Notes: generated by a model not told the origin, from the letters alone. A stretch of DNA of 64,000 nt from JAQBQB01 sp963846925 (GCA_963846925.1 CAWJXW010000005.1:248001-312000); one strand, 5' to 3'. Shown: positions 44,566 to 54,314, counted from the stretch's first letter. Program-made: numbers and translations.

Positions 44566-45281
44566 ACCATCCAGCGGGTCAAGCTGTATCGGTATCGCTA
44601 GCAAAGAGCCGTGCGCGTGCGGGTCTAATCTTGCCGCGTGGTAAAGTCGACTTGCGGCAACGAGGGATAGTCTTCCCAAACCACGCGGCGTGTTGGCGGC
44701 GCCAGCCAGGGATCTCGACGAAGCGATGGACCATTTGTACGACGGATTCGATCAGCTGACCGAACGGAAGACTCCGACGACCGCGTGAGCAAACCACCGC
44801 GCACGGTTGCGCACGATCGGCCGACCGCACCGCCGACCGAACTGGCCGGTTGCGCCGATCGACTCGCCGGCCAGCCCGTTCGCCTATCGGCACGGTGAAC
44901 AAGACTGGCCGTCTCACACGTTGAATCGAGCGCCGAGACGATCGCGCTGATGGTGGCGACCGATGCGACGGACCGTCGGGAAAGTGAGTTGATGTGTCCG
45001 ACCAATGAAGTCGCCGCGTCGAAAATGTCTCACGGATTGCTCGGCAAATTCCAATTTCCGTTGGGACCGATCGGCTGACCGAGCGGTAAAGCCGACTCGC
45101 CGGACCGAAAAGTCGCCTCGCCACGAATCACGGTCCGGCCCGGCCCGATTCGGCATCGCGACGGTTGCCGTGGCCAACCGCATCCGGGAGCCCGAGTCTT
45201 CGACATCAGTCTCTCTACTTGGGTAATAGCGCCGACCCCCGAAATGGCCTCAATCGGGTCGACCGAAACGCGCCCGAAAAT

Positions 45282-45336
45282 GTCAAGCGAGCGTCATTCG
45301 AGGCCGGTCTTGGCCGCCGCATGACGCTCGCTTGAC
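45282..45336. repeat. Perfect 16-bp inverted repeat with 23-nt loop
   Basis: GTCAAGCGAGCGTCAT at 45282-45297 pairs perfectly with 45321-45336. The loop holds a smaller GGCC/GGCC pairing. Both arms are flanked by related GAAAA-containing sequence, and CGTTTTCGC follows the right arm. It could be a hairpin recognition site or a weak terminator; integron attC core sites are not evident. Confidence 0.8.
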
Positions 45337-45360
45337 GCGCGTTTTCGCTAAAGCTCGTTA

Positions 45361-45387
45361 TTTGTCAGTTAAGAGATTACTGACAAA
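45361..45387. repeat. Perfect 9-bp dyad TTTGTCAGT / ACTGACAAA
   Basis: The 9-nt loop is TAAGAGATT. This AT-rich dyad stands out from the GC-rich background and lies 25 bp after the 16-bp inverted repeat. It could be an operator or recombination site; no protein can be tied to it. Confidence 0.7.
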
Positions 45388-45520
45388 ATGACATGTGAGG
45401 CCAAAACAGGGGGCGGCGATAATACTCAAGTAGGAGGGCTCTAGTCGCAAAACAAAACGGCGTTTGGGGGAAGGGGGAGAGAACAACTGATCATACGCCG
45501 CGCAACCGCGACTCTAGGCG

Positions 45521-47494
45521 TCAGACTGAAGCGACGGCGGAGTGGAGGGAGAGCGCGGCGACCAACTCGTCGATGTCGACGGGCTTCACTAGATGGATCG
45601 CAAATCCGGCGGCGTCGCTGCGTTGCCGGTCGTGCGTTTGACCGTACCCGCTCAGTGCGATGAGAGTGGGCGGCGAGTCGGCGAGCCGGGAGCGAAGCTC
45701 GCGGGCCAGCGTGTACCCGTCCATCGCCGGCAGACCGATGTCGAGGATCGCGATCTGCGGACGAAACGCCTCGGCCAACTCGATCGCATCGAGCGGACTC
45801 TTCGTCGCCCGAACGTCGTATCCGAGGACGCTGAGCAATCGCGAGAGCCCGACAATGACGTCGTTGTGGTCGTCGACGAGGAGGACTCGCGCCATCGGCG
45901 ACGCAGGCTCCTTCGCGTCGAAGACGGGAGTGGTGGGTCGCGTCGATCCGTTCGACGCGACGGCCGACGGAAACCGAATGCTGAACTCACTGCCTTGGCC
46001 GGGTCCATCACTGTGTGCCGTCGCGCTTCCTCCGTGCAACTCGGTAAGCGTCTTGACGAGTGACAGCCCGATGCCGAGCCCACCCTCGGCGCGGTCGGGG
46101 CCGCGCGCGCCCTGCACGAACGTGTCGAATAGATCGGGCAAGAGGGCGGGGTCGATCCCGACGCCCGTATCGCGAACGCGGAGCACGACCGAGTCGTCCT
46201 CCCGCGCGCCGGTGACGGTGACCACCCCGCCCGGCGGCGTGTAGCGCGCCGCGTTCGAGAGGAGATTGTCGACCACCTGCGTCAGTCGCAGTTCGTCGCC
46301 TTCGACCTCGAGGCCCGTCGCGGGCATCGACACGTCGAGCCGATGGCCGCGCTCCTCGAAGAGCGGCGAGGTCGCTTCGATGGCTCGAGCTACCACTGTG
46401 GCCAGATCGAGCTGCGTCTTGGAGAGCGTGACCGCACCGCGGGCAAAGCGGGACATGTCCAACAAGTCGTCCACCAGGCGCGCGAGGTGCTTGACCTGGC
46501 GAACGATCGTCTCGACATCCTGACGCCCCTCGGCGTCGACGCGACGCTCGAGAAGGCGGGCCGAGGCGAGGATCGGGGTCAACGGGTTGCGCAGCTCGTG
46601 CGAGAGCAGGGCGAGGAAGTCGTCCTTGTGTCGGTCCGCCCGGCGCAACGCTTCCTCGGTCGCGCGTTCGTCGGTAACGTCCGTCGACGAGTTGACCATG
46701 CACGGCACGCCGTCGATTTCGCTACGAACGCTGGACAGCACGACCCGAATTGGGCGTCCGTCTTTCCCATGGACTGTGATCTCGAGACTCCGGTGGGGCG
46801 CGTCCTTCAGCGGTGCGACGAACTCCGCGCGCTGTTCCGACGTCCAGAGTCCGAGCTCGACGGACGTCTTGCCGACGGCTTCCTCACGAGTGAATCCGGT
46901 GAGCTCGATGAACGCGTCGTTGACCCAGAGGTATCGTCCATCGGCCTCGCGCGTGATGGCCAGGGGTTGCGGAGTCAGGTCGAAGACGGTCTCGAACCTC
47001 CGTTCCGACGCTCGCAGCGAGTCCTCGGCTGCGCGCCGGTCGTGGATGTCGAATGCAACCGCGACCCATCGAACGACGTTTCCTCGCGCATCTCGGACTG
47101 GGGAAGTGCTTCCGAGGTGCCAGCGATACTCGCCGCGCCGGTCGCGTATCCGATATTCGAACTCGGTCTGCGTAGACGTTTCGATTGCGTGTGCCCAGCG
47201 ACGCCACAGCTCGTCGCGATCATCGGGGTGTACGGCGTCGAGCGCCCCTTTGTCGGTGAACGTCCGCCGCGCGGTCAAACCAGTGAGCTCGAACCAGCGG
47301 TCGTTGACCCAGTCGAGTTCACCCTTGGCGTCGCAAGTCCAGACGATCTGAGGCAGGGCGTTGGCCAGCGCGCGATCAGCGGCGTCGCTGATCGCGTGCG
47401 AGGGAAGTTCGTCGTTGTCCGAGCGCCGGGTCTCTGACGACACGTTGGCCCACGGTGGCCGGGGGGCGCGAATTTCGTGGAGTATGTGTCCCAC
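45521..47494 (-). CDS. Hybrid histidine kinase: PAS-PAS-HisKA-HATPase-REC
   Basis: Soluble two-component hybrid kinase of 657 residues from GTG 47494. PAS domain 1 covers about residues 40-150 (LPQIVWTCDAKGELDWVNDR, then a PAC segment ending VAVAFDIHDR) and PAS domain 2 about 160-280 (WVNDAFIELTGFTREEAVGK). The H-box LLSHELRNPLTPILAS has the phospho-accepting His299. The ATPase domain has QVVDNLLSNAARYTPPGG, VRDTGVGIDP and GGLGIGLSLVKTLTELHGG. The receiver domain, from about residue 535, has VLLVDDHND, LDIGLPAMDG (phospho-acceptor Asp) and the switch Lys in HLVKPVD. No membrane segment, so it senses a cytoplasmic signal. The output partner is unknown. Frame intact. Confidence 0.93.
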   Translation of the reverse strand: MGHILHEIRAPRPPWANVSSETRRSDNDELPSHAISDAADRALANALPQIVWTCDAKGELDWVNDRWFELTGLTARRTFTDKGALDAVHPDDRDELWRRWAHAIETSTQTEFEYRIRDRRGEYRWHLGSTSPVRDARGNVVRWVAVAFDIHDRRAAEDSLRASERRFETVFDLTPQPLAITREADGRYLWVNDAFIELTGFTREEAVGKTSVELGLWTSEQRAEFVAPLKDAPHRSLEITVHGKDGRPIRVVLSSVRSEIDGVPCMVNSSTDVTDERATEEALRRADRHKDDFLALLSHELRNPLTPILASARLLERRVDAEGRQDVETIVRQVKHLARLVDDLLDMSRFARGAVTLSKTQLDLATVVARAIEATSPLFEERGHRLDVSMPATGLEVEGDELRLTQVVDNLLSNAARYTPPGGVVTVTGAREDDSVVLRVRDTGVGIDPALLPDLFDTFVQGARGPDRAEGGLGIGLSLVKTLTELHGGSATAHSDGPGQGSEFSIRFPSAVASNGSTRPTTPVFDAKEPASPMARVLLVDDHNDVIVGLSRLLSVLGYDVRATKSPLDAIELAEAFRPQIAILDIGLPAMDGYTLARELRSRLADSPPTLIALSGYGQTHDRQRSDAAGFAIHLVKPVDIDELVAALSLHSAVASV

Positions 47495-47577
47495 GCGTCC
47501 ATATCGCCAGCCGCTCAGTCACAGTTGAGACCGGCCGCCTGCGGCGAGGAGGCGGAACCGAGGGCGCTGTCTAGAAC

Positions 47578-47626
47578 GCGCCGCTTCCCGGCGGGCCTCG
47601 TGTCCGCCGGGAAGGTCGTGCGGCGC
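47578..47626 (-). terminator. Hairpin terminator candidate after the lipoprotein gene
   Basis: A perfect 11-bp stem (CTTCCCGGCGG, 47584-47594 with 47604-47614) is extended by an outer GCGCCG/CGGCGC pairing (47578-47583 with 47621-47626). It is 8 nt after the lipoprotein stop on the - strand. The following bases are only weakly T-rich (GTTCT), so efficiency is uncertain. Confidence 0.6.
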
Positions 47627-47633
47627 TCGCTGC

Positions 47634-48182
47634 TTATTGGATGAATCCGAACGCCGTCGGAGCCGCGGTGGGGTCGCCGGTCACCCACACCCGCTCGCCG
47701 AGGTGCGCGATGAGGTCGGCCGGCGGATCGGTCAGGGCGATCGTGCCGCCGCGAGTCAGCTGTAGGGCGTAACCGAGCACCGAGGGGGAGATGATGTCCT
47801 GGCCGCTGTTGTCGAGGAGGGCGACGAGGATGCCATCCATGGCGGGTGCACCTTCCACACTGCGCACCACGAAATCGTTCACCTCGAGGGCGCCGTCGAT
47901 GTTCCACGCGCCTCGCACCTCGACCTCGGCCATGTCGACACGCGCAACCGACGCCAGGTTGGCGCCGACGAGCACGATCTCCTGGCCGTCGTCCGTGCTG
48001 AGCGTGAACGAGCCCCGCAGGTCGGTCGTCTGATGGACGATCCCAATGAGCGAGATGGTCGCAGCCGGTTGGGTCGGCCCTGCCGGCAACGCTTGGTCCT
48101 TGGGTGCGAGCGAGTCGCTGCACGCGCTGGCGGCGGCCAGGCACGCGGCGGCGATTACGGGAATCCAGCGATTGGTCGACAT
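47634..48182 (-). CDS. Lipoprotein of unknown function
   Basis: 182 residues from ATG 48182, chosen over an ATG 36 bp upstream because GGAG lies at the right distance and a lipoprotein signal follows directly (RWIPVIAAACLAAASAC; Cys21). The mature part looks like small beta-rich OB-type repeats: ISLIGIVHQTTDLRGSFTLS, then DDGQEIVLVG, VDMAEVEVRGAWNIDGALEV and LGERVWVTGD. DUF5818-like proteins have this character, but I do not assign a family. Divergent from the BTAD regulator with a 124-bp gap. Confidence 0.65.
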   Translation of the reverse strand: MSTNRWIPVIAAACLAAASACSDSLAPKDQALPAGPTQPAATISLIGIVHQTTDLRGSFTLSTDDGQEIVLVGANLASVARVDMAEVEVRGAWNIDGALEVNDFVVRSVEGAPAMDGILVALLDNSGQDIISPSVLGYALQLTRGGTIALTDPPADLIAHLGERVWVTGDPTAAPTAFGFIQ

Positions 48183-48306
48183 GTGTTTTCTCCGATGAAG
48201 GTCTGGTGATTCCGGCATCTGTGTGATGCCACGGGACCGACATTACCATCGAGGCGTGGGGTGGCCGTTGCGCCCACCGTTCCCTGACCGTTCTTTTGTC
48301 GTGTAA

Positions 48307-49047
48307 ATGCGAGACGCGGCCGAGGTTGGTCTCGAACTTTGCCTTTTCGGGGGCATCGCGCTTCGCGGAGCCGCTCCCGGCGTCGCCGATGCGCTGCTGG
48401 CGCAATCGAAGCCCGTGGCGCTGCTCGCCTACCTGGCGCTGTCGCCGGACGGCCGATTTCAGCGCCGCGACCGGCTGGTCGGCCTTCTGTGGCCCGACCT
48501 CGACCAGTCACACGCACGCGCCGCTCTGCGCAAAGCCCTCCACGACGTCCGCACCGCGCTCGGCGCGGACTTCATCGTCTCGCGCGGTGACGACGAGATC
48601 GCCATCGGCCCCGCGGCGTTGCGCTGCGACGCCGTGCAGTTCGCGGCGGCGATCGACAAGGGCTACTTCGCCCGCGCCGTCGAGCTGTACCGCGGTGACT
48701 TCATGCCCGGATTCTTCCTCGCCGGCTGCGCCGAGTTCGAACGGTGGCTGGAAGACGAGCGAACGTCCACGCGTGAGCGCGCGGCGGCCGCATCGTGGGC
48801 GCTCGCCGTCGCGCTCGAGGGGGACCAGCAGCTGACGGATGCGGGCGTGTGGGCTCGCCGCGCCGCGCGACACGCCTGGACCGACGAGCGCGTGTTGCGT
48901 CGCGCGATGACGATGCTCGAACGCCTCGGCGACCGCGCCGGGGCGGTGAAGCTCTATGAGGGCTTTGCGGCCCGCCTTCGCGCGGATCTCGAGGTCGAGC
49001 CGTCGGCGGAAACGAACGCGCTCGTCGAGTCGATTCGCGCGCGCTGA
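48307..49047 (+). CDS. BTAD-domain transcriptional regulator (SARP-like)
   Basis: Probable DNA-binding activator. 246 residues from ATG 48307. The N-terminal winged-helix-like domain (residues 10-95) contains LELCLFGGIALRG, KPVALLAYLALSPDGRFQRRDRLVGLLW and RAALRKALHDVRTALG, matching the OmpR/PhoB-like DNA-binding part of SARP regulators. The bacterial transcriptional activation domain (about 105-240) contains CDAVQFAAAIDKGYFARAVELY, FLAGCAEFERWLEDERT and the helical C-terminus LEVEPSAETNALVESI. No sensor or ATPase domain follows, so the signal input is unknown. It is divergent from the lipoprotein gene, a possible target. Frame intact. Confidence 0.87.
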   Translation: MRDAAEVGLELCLFGGIALRGAAPGVADALLAQSKPVALLAYLALSPDGRFQRRDRLVGLLWPDLDQSHARAALRKALHDVRTALGADFIVSRGDDEIAIGPAALRCDAVQFAAAIDKGYFARAVELYRGDFMPGFFLAGCAEFERWLEDERTSTRERAAAASWALAVALEGDQQLTDAGVWARRAARHAWTDERVLRRAMTMLERLGDRAGAVKLYEGFAARLRADLEVEPSAETNALVESIRAR

Positions 49048-49063
49048 AACGCGGCCAACTCAT

Positions 49064-49769
49064 ATGATCACGCAAATGATTCATGGCTTCACTCGCGCGA
49101 TACTCGCCCTCGCTCTCGCCCGCGGCGTCGAACCGCATCCCACGATCGTCATCGACCCCGGCCATCCGTCGGAGGTGAGCAGCGGCGCGTCGATGCAAAA
49201 CGGGACGAGCGAGGTCCATATCGCATGGCTCGTCGCGCAACGTCTCGCGACGCTGCTGCGTGCGCGAGGGATATACCGTCGTCCTGACGAAGCCTGCCGA
49301 GCGCACGATGGTCACGAATGTCGAGCGGGCCCGGATCGGTAACGCGGCCAAGGCAACACTCGTCGTCCGGCTACATTGCGACGACAGTCCCGACAGTGGT
49401 TACGCGATTTATCATCCGGATCGTGAAGCGACCGTCCAGGGTCACACGGGGCCAAGCGAGGCAGTGATCCGGGCGAGCGCGGCGGCGGCGGAGTCGCTGC
49501 ACGTGTCCATGTCACGCATGTTGGCAGGGAAGCTCAAGGACGGTGGCGTGCGCGGCGATTCGAAGACGGCGATCGGTTCGAAGCAGGGCGCGCTCACCGG
49601 CTCCGTGTTCTCGGACGTCCCGGTGGTGCTCATCGAGATGGTCACGCTGAGCAACGCGCGCGACGCCGCGTTCATCAAGCAACCGGCGGGACAGTCGCTC
49701 ATGGCGCAGGCGATCGCGCACGGCATCGCGCGCTATGCCCCGGCGACCAACTCACCGAGGGTTCGATGA
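49064..49769 (+). CDS. N-acetylmuramoyl-L-alanine amidase, Amidase_3 family (one frameshift)
   Basis: Zinc hydrolase that cleaves the amide bond between peptidoglycan glycan and stem peptide. ATG 49064 opens an N-terminal hydrophobic signal (FTRAILALALARG). Family motifs are TIVIDPGHPSE (first zinc His), NGTSEVHIAWLVAQRL (zinc Glu), ARIGNAAKATLVVRLHCDDS (second zinc His) and VLIEMVTLSNARDAAF with the catalytic Glu. One break near 49265 separates the first two motifs from the rest. It ends at 49769 and its stop overlaps the ATG of the next gene in ATGA, so the two are translationally coupled. The corrected length is about 235 residues. Confidence 0.87.
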
Positions 49770-51007
49770 TCCGACGCCTATCGGGTGTGATCGCGCTGGC
49801 CGTCATCGTCGTCGGCTGCACGCAGAAGCCGAAACCGAATGCCGATACCGGCGCGGCGCAGGCGGGTAAGACGACGGCCACGGCGGCAACGACGGCGCCC
49901 CAGCCGACGTCGATGGACGATTGGGAGCGGTTCGATTACTCGGCGCACGCAGTCGCCCAGGGGTCGCTCGAGTCGCTTCCGCTCGTCGAAGTGCAGCGCA
50001 TTCGTGGGATCATCTTCGGCCGGCACGGACGCGTCTTTCAGGACTCGACGCTCCAGGCGTGGCTGGCGACGCGCTCGTGGTATCACGCGGACACGACCTT
50101 CACCAACGCACGCCTGACGGCCGGCGAGCGCGAGAACCTCGAGGTCGTGCGTGCGGCCGAGGCGAAGAAGCATACGCAGATCGAGCCGGGGGACATGCGC
50201 TTCTACCAGGACCGCGTGATCACGACGGCGATGCTCGGCGATCATTCGCCGCAGGATTGGGAGGTGCTCGAGGCGGAGGTGCTGGCCAATCACGGTTACG
50301 TGTTCGCCACCGAGGACGAGTCCGAGGGGGGAAGAACCGCATGCTCGGCACGGACGACCTGCAGCACTACTTCGACGAGCGGTACTGGTACAAGGCAGAC
50401 ACCGGCTACGAAGCGGCCGCAACTCTCGGGCATAGAGAAGCAGAATCTCGACACGATCGCGCTCGCCGTCATGCGACGGAACAAGCGGTCGGTGTCGCCC
50501 GGGTTGATGAATCTCTTCCAGTCGACGCCATTGACTGAGCGGATGCTCGCCAACGTCTCGATCAACGATCTGCGTCTCTTACGGAACGAGGTGTACGCAC
50601 GACATGGGCGGCCATTTCAAACGCCCTGGCTGGCCGAGTATTTCCGGTCGGAGCCCTGGTACGCGCCGCGCCAGGACTTCAGCGACGCCGAGCTTTCGGC
50701 GACGGAGCGCGCGAACATCGCCATCATCACGAAACGCGAGGAGGAGCTCCATCAGTCGCTCGGGACGCGACTCCTCACGGTCGCGGACGTGCAAGGCTTG
50801 ATTCCCGAAGACGCGCGGCGGTTGCGGAACGAGATCTACGCCCGCCACGGGCGGCGCTTTCAGGATCCCAAACTGCAGCGCTACTTCGCGAGCTTCGCGT
50901 GGTACAAGCCCACCGATGCCTTCCGCGAGAGCCAGCTCAACGAGACGGAGCGGACCAACGCGGCGCTCATCAGCCAGTACGAGCACGGGAAGTTCACCGA
51001 AGGCTGA
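49766..51007 (+). CDS. YARHG-domain lipoprotein (internal frame change)
   Basis: Envelope lipoprotein coupled to the amidase upstream. The signal has lipobox IVVGC (Cys18). Four YARHG-type modules recur: IIFGRHGRVFQDSTLQAWL, a second starting VLANHGYVFATEDE, VYARHGRPFQTPWLAEYFRS and IYARHGRRFQDPKLQRYFAS, each followed by a W-Y-K/A-x-D/P segment. YARHG is an extracellular domain of unknown role in peptidoglycan-associated proteins, which suits the amidase partner. Between about 50330 and 50430 the frame changes and returns: the intended sequence (RMLGTDDLQHYFDERYWYKA) is in another frame there. About 413 residues. A regulator or substrate adaptor of the amidase is an inference. Confidence 0.82.
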   Translation: MIRRLSGVIALAVIVVGCTQKPKPNADTGAAQAGKTTATAATTAPQPTSMDDWERFDYSAHAVAQGSLESLPLVEVQRIRGIIFGRHGRVFQDSTLQAWLATRSWYHADTTFTNARLTAGERENLEVVRAAEAKKHTQIEPGDMRFYQDRVITTAMLGDHSPQDWEVLEAEVLANHGYVFATEDESEGGRTACSARTTCSTTSTSGTGTRQTPATKRPQLSGIEKQNLDTIALAVMRRNKRSVSPGLMNLFQSTPLTERMLANVSINDLRLLRNEVYARHGRPFQTPWLAEYFRSEPWYAPRQDFSDAELSATERANIAIITKREEELHQSLGTRLLTVADVQGLIPEDARRLRNEIYARHGRRFQDPKLQRYFASFAWYKPTDAFRESQLNETERTNAALISQYEHGKFTEG

Positions 51008-51044
51008 TAAGGCCGATCAAGTCCCGCGTGCCGGGACACGGTGA

Positions 51045-53740
51045 TCATTCAGCGCGCAACGCCATCGCCGGATCGACGGCGGCCGCGCGCGCGGCGGGCA
51101 GCCAGCACGCAATCACGCCGACCACGCCGAGCAGGACAGCCACGCCGACCAGCGTTGCCGGATCGTTCGGTGCGACACCGAAGAGCATTCCGCGCAAGAC
51201 GCGCACGGCGGCGAGTGCGCCGGCGAATCCGAGTACTACGCCCGTGACGAGCAACACGCCGCCTTCGCCGAGCACCATCCGCCGCACGCGCGACGCATCG
51301 GCGCCGAGGCTCATGCGAATGCCAATTTCTGGAATCCGTGTGCTCACCGAGAAGGCCAGCACGCCCGCGATACCCACCATTGCGATCACCATCGCCAGCA
51401 CGCCGAACAGCGCAATGAACGTGGCGTTCACGCGACGCGGGGCAACCGTCTCGTCACGAACCTGTTCGAGGGTCTCCACTTTTTCGATCATTTGGTGCGG
51501 TGAGATCTCACGAATCGCTCGAACGACCGCCGGCGCGAGCGACGCCGGATCGGCTCGCGTGCGCACGACGAGCGCGCCGCCATTCGCGACTCCCTGCGCG
51601 AACGGCTCGAACATCGCCGGCGTCGGGTCAGCCTCGAGACCTTGATCGCGTGTGTCGCCGACGACGCCGACCACCGTTCGCCACGCGCCGGTCACCGGGG
51701 TGAACTTCACGATCATGCCAGTTGCCGCGACGCGCCGGCCGATCGGATTGCGGTTCCCGAAGAGCTGCTTCGCGAACGACGCGTTCAATAGCACGACGAG
51801 CGGAGACTCAGCGCCGTCGCTCGCGGTGAACGTGCGACCGGCGAGAAGCGGAATGCCCGCGGCCGTGAAGTAGCGTGGATCGACACTCTTGAGACTCGCG
51901 CGTGGAACCGAAGCGTTCGGCGCGCTCTCGACGCCCTCGACCGCGACCTCGGCTTCGAGTCGTGCGCCGCAGCGGAACGGCCGACCCTAGCGCCGCGATG
52001 TCGACTCCCGGAAGTGCGGCGACTCGATCGCGGATGCGCTCGTAGGTCGCGATGTTCGTCGCTTGGTCTGCCGCGAGACGTGAACATCGGTCCGGCCATC
52101 GGCATCTCGAGCGTCAACACCCGTTCGGCGCGGACGCCGGTATCCACGGCCTCGAGGTTTACGAGGGTACGCACGAGCAGGCCGGCGCCCGTCAACAGGA
52201 CCATGCACACGGCGAGCTGCGCGACGACGAGCGACTGCTGCGCGCGATGGCGTCCGCGCCCGAGGGTGACTCGCCGGCTCGCCGCCGTGAGTGACGGGGC
52301 GAGCGCGCCGCCGTCGATGCGAGGCACGAACGACAGTGCGATGGCGGCGACGATGGCCGTCGCCAATCCGACGGCCAGCACGACGCCGTCGACACGAATC
52401 TCGTAGGCGCGCGGCGTGAGCTGTTCGGCGAAGGCGACGAGCGTTTTCAGGCTGGCGACCGCCGCCAGAACGCCGAGTATGCCGCCGGCGAGCGCCAGAG
52501 TGAGGTTTTCGACGATGAGCAGACGACGCAGACGCCACCGGCTCGCGCCGAGCGCGGCGCGCACGTGCAGCTCGCGCTCGCGCCGGACGCCGCGCATCAG
52601 CGTGAGGTTGGCCACATTGGCGCACGCGATGAAGAGGACGAAGGCCGCGGCCGTCATCAGGACCCAGAGGGTGAGGGTCGCGCGTTCGTTGAGCACCGCG
52701 CGCAGCGGCGCCAGCGAGATCGCGAACCGCTCGTCCTTGCCGTACGCGTCCGGGTACTCGCGGGCGAGGGTCGCCGACAGCCGCGCGATCTCGACCCGCG
52801 CTCGGTCGACGGTGGCGTTCGGCGCGAGCCGGCCGAAGACTTCCGTCATTCGGTGCGTTCGCGAGGTCACCATCGCCGCGCCTAAGTGATGCGGACTGGT
52901 CACCGTGTTGACGAACACGTCCGTGCGCCGGGGATAGTGCGCCGCGCGCTGCACGACGCCGACGATCGTCGAGACCTTGGTGTCGATGCGCACCGTGCGT
53001 CCGACGATCGCCGGATCGCCGCCAAAATGATCCATCCAAAATTCATATGTGAGCACCGCAACGGACGGCGCCGACGGACCATCGTCGCCGCGGTCCGTGA
53101 GCCGGCCGAGAATCGGGGCCAGTCCCATCACCTCGAAGTAGTTGCCCGTGACGATGCCGGCCTGCGCGTGGACGGGCAGTCCGTCGTCGCCGGTGAGCGT
53201 GAAGATGGTCGACGAGTACTCGGCGATGGCGGACAGGGTGGTCGACGCCGCGCGGTAGTCGGCGATCTCCGGAACGGAGAAGAGCTCGTTCGGCGATTTC
53301 GCCGTGGATTGGCGGAGATACACCAACTGCTCGCCGTGCCGGTTGGGCAGGGGCTTGAGCAGCGTGCCGCGCAGCAGCGTGAACATCGTGGTGTTGGCGC
53401 CGATCCCGAGCGTCAGCGTGAGCACGATCGTGAAGCTGAAGCCTGGCGCGCGCCGGATGCCGCGAATCGCGAACCGCAGGTCGCCGATCAACTCGTCGAG
53501 CCACCTCGTGCCATGCGTGTCGCGCATCTGCTCTTTCCGGAGCCCGATGCCGCCCATCTCGCGCAACGCGGCGAAGCGAGCTTCGTCGGACGGCATGCCG
53601 TCTCGGACGTTCTTCGCGATCTGTTGCTCGAGGTGGTACTGAAGCTCATCGTCGAGCTCGCGTTCGACGAGGTCGCGCCGGAAGAGCGAACGAAGGCGCA
53701 GCGGCACGGTGCGAAGGCGGTCGACGATGGACGTCCGCAT
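51045..53740 (-). CDS. ADOP-family ABC permease (MacB/FtsX type, frameshifts)
   Basis: Large inner-membrane permease with the two-FtsX-domain architecture abundant in Acidobacteriota and Gemmatimonadota; family members are usually linked to PadR and thought to export peptides or drugs. ATG 53740. Residues 1-80 carry the ADOP N-terminal region (RRDLVERELDDELQYHLEQQ), followed by DLRFAIRGIRRAPGFSFTIV with the first helix, a periplasmic MacB_PCD domain (about 110-290), a helix bundle (VLMTAAAFVLFIACANVANL, then ARAALGASRWRLRRLL-type loop) and a second half. After about 52090 the frame changes two or three times; the last segment, from MLLNASFAKQLFG to 51045, holds the second permease domain ending WLPAARAAAVDPAMALRAE. 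No ATPase is adjacent. Confidence 0.88.
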
Positions 53741-53751
53741 GAGGCGCTCTG

Positions 53752-53774
53752 TCGGTTACCGAGATGAGTATATG
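53752..53774 (-). promoter_or_regulatory. Probable PadR operator and promoter, ADOP side
   Basis: On the - strand it reads CATATACTC, 3 nt, then TCGGTAACCGA, ending 11 nt before the ADOP start codon. TATACT is a good -10 element. An inverted copy lies at 53878, so the divergent gap has a near-symmetric pair of sites at matching distances from the two starts. Confidence 0.6.
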
Positions 53775-53877
53775 AGTATCGCGCCGACTCCACGATCGGC
53801 AAGAGGATGCCGGCGACCCGCGCAAATCGCTTACACACGCCCCAGCGGCGAACTATTGCCGGCCGAGTACGAAGGGG

Positions 53878-53900
53878 CATATACTCCTGTCGGTCACCGA
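53878..53900 (+). promoter_or_regulatory. Probable PadR operator and promoter, PadR side
   Basis: CATATACTC, 3 nt, then TCGGTCACCGA, ending 13 nt before the GTG start of the PadR gene. 19 of 23 positions match the copy at 53752. TCGGTnACCGA is itself a palindrome, as expected of a dimeric repressor site; autoregulation is inferred. Confidence 0.6.
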
Positions 53901-53913
53901 TAGAGAGCCGCTC

Positions 53914-54264
53914 GTGAGCAAGCCGCCCGATCTCGTGCAGGGCACGCTGGATCTCCTGATTCTCAAGATGCTGATCCTGCGGCCCATGAACGGCTGGGCG
54001 CTCGCCGAAGCGCTCAAGCAGGCATCGGCGGACGTGCTGCGCGTGAGCAGCGGCTCGCTGTACCCCGCCCTCCACAAACTCGAGCAGGAGGGCTGGATCG
54101 TGGCGGAATGGCGCGCGAGCGAAAACAATCGGCGAGCCAAGTTCTATTCGTTGACGCGGGCCGGCCGCAAGCAACTCCAGCTGCGAGGCCGACAACTGGG
54201 ATCGCCTGGCCGGCGCCATTTCGGCGATCATGCGGCTCCGCGCGGCGTCCGAGGCGCGCCATGA
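53914..54264 (+). CDS. PadR-family transcriptional regulator (probable frameshift near the end)
   Basis: Winged-helix repressor. GTG 53914 begins MSKPPDLVQGTLDLLILKML, the classic PadR start; MNGWALAEALKQASADVLRV, SSGSLYPALHKLEQEGWIVAEW and FYSLTRAGRKQLQ are the recognition helix and wing segments. After KQLQ, near 54185, the family sequence expected at the C-terminus (EADNWDRLAGAISAIMRLRA) is found in another frame, so one indel is likely; that frame runs on beyond 54264 and overlaps the converging beta-lactamase-type gene, leaving the true stop uncertain. Divergent from the ADOP permease with duplicated operators between them, a standard PadR/ADOP arrangement. Confidence 0.88.
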   Translation: MSKPPDLVQGTLDLLILKMLILRPMNGWALAEALKQASADVLRVSSGSLYPALHKLEQEGWIVAEWRASENNRRAKFYSLTRAGRKQLQLRGRQLGSPGRRHFGDHAAPRGVRGAP

Positions 54265-54314
54265 CGGCGCTGGTCGGACGGGCATGAGCGACGTCTCGAC
54301 GATCGACCGGCTGT

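Larger units (their letters stand above)
44566..45520. other. Gene-free stretch of ~950 bp with inverted repeats
   Basis: No coding sequence with a credible start, ribosome site and composition was found. It contains a 9-bp inverted repeat (GCCGCGTGG at 44633 with CCACGCGGC at 44681), a perfect 16-bp inverted repeat at 45282/45321 and a perfect 9-bp one at 45361/45379. The right third is less GC-rich than the surroundings. It adjoins the truncated glycosidase-like gene, so it may mark a deletion or decayed insertion. Confidence 0.6.

Noticed and set aside
45282..45387. Integron attC site
   Set aside because: The inverted repeats lack recognisable R and L core boxes (GTTRRRY and its partner), and no integrase or cassette genes are present.
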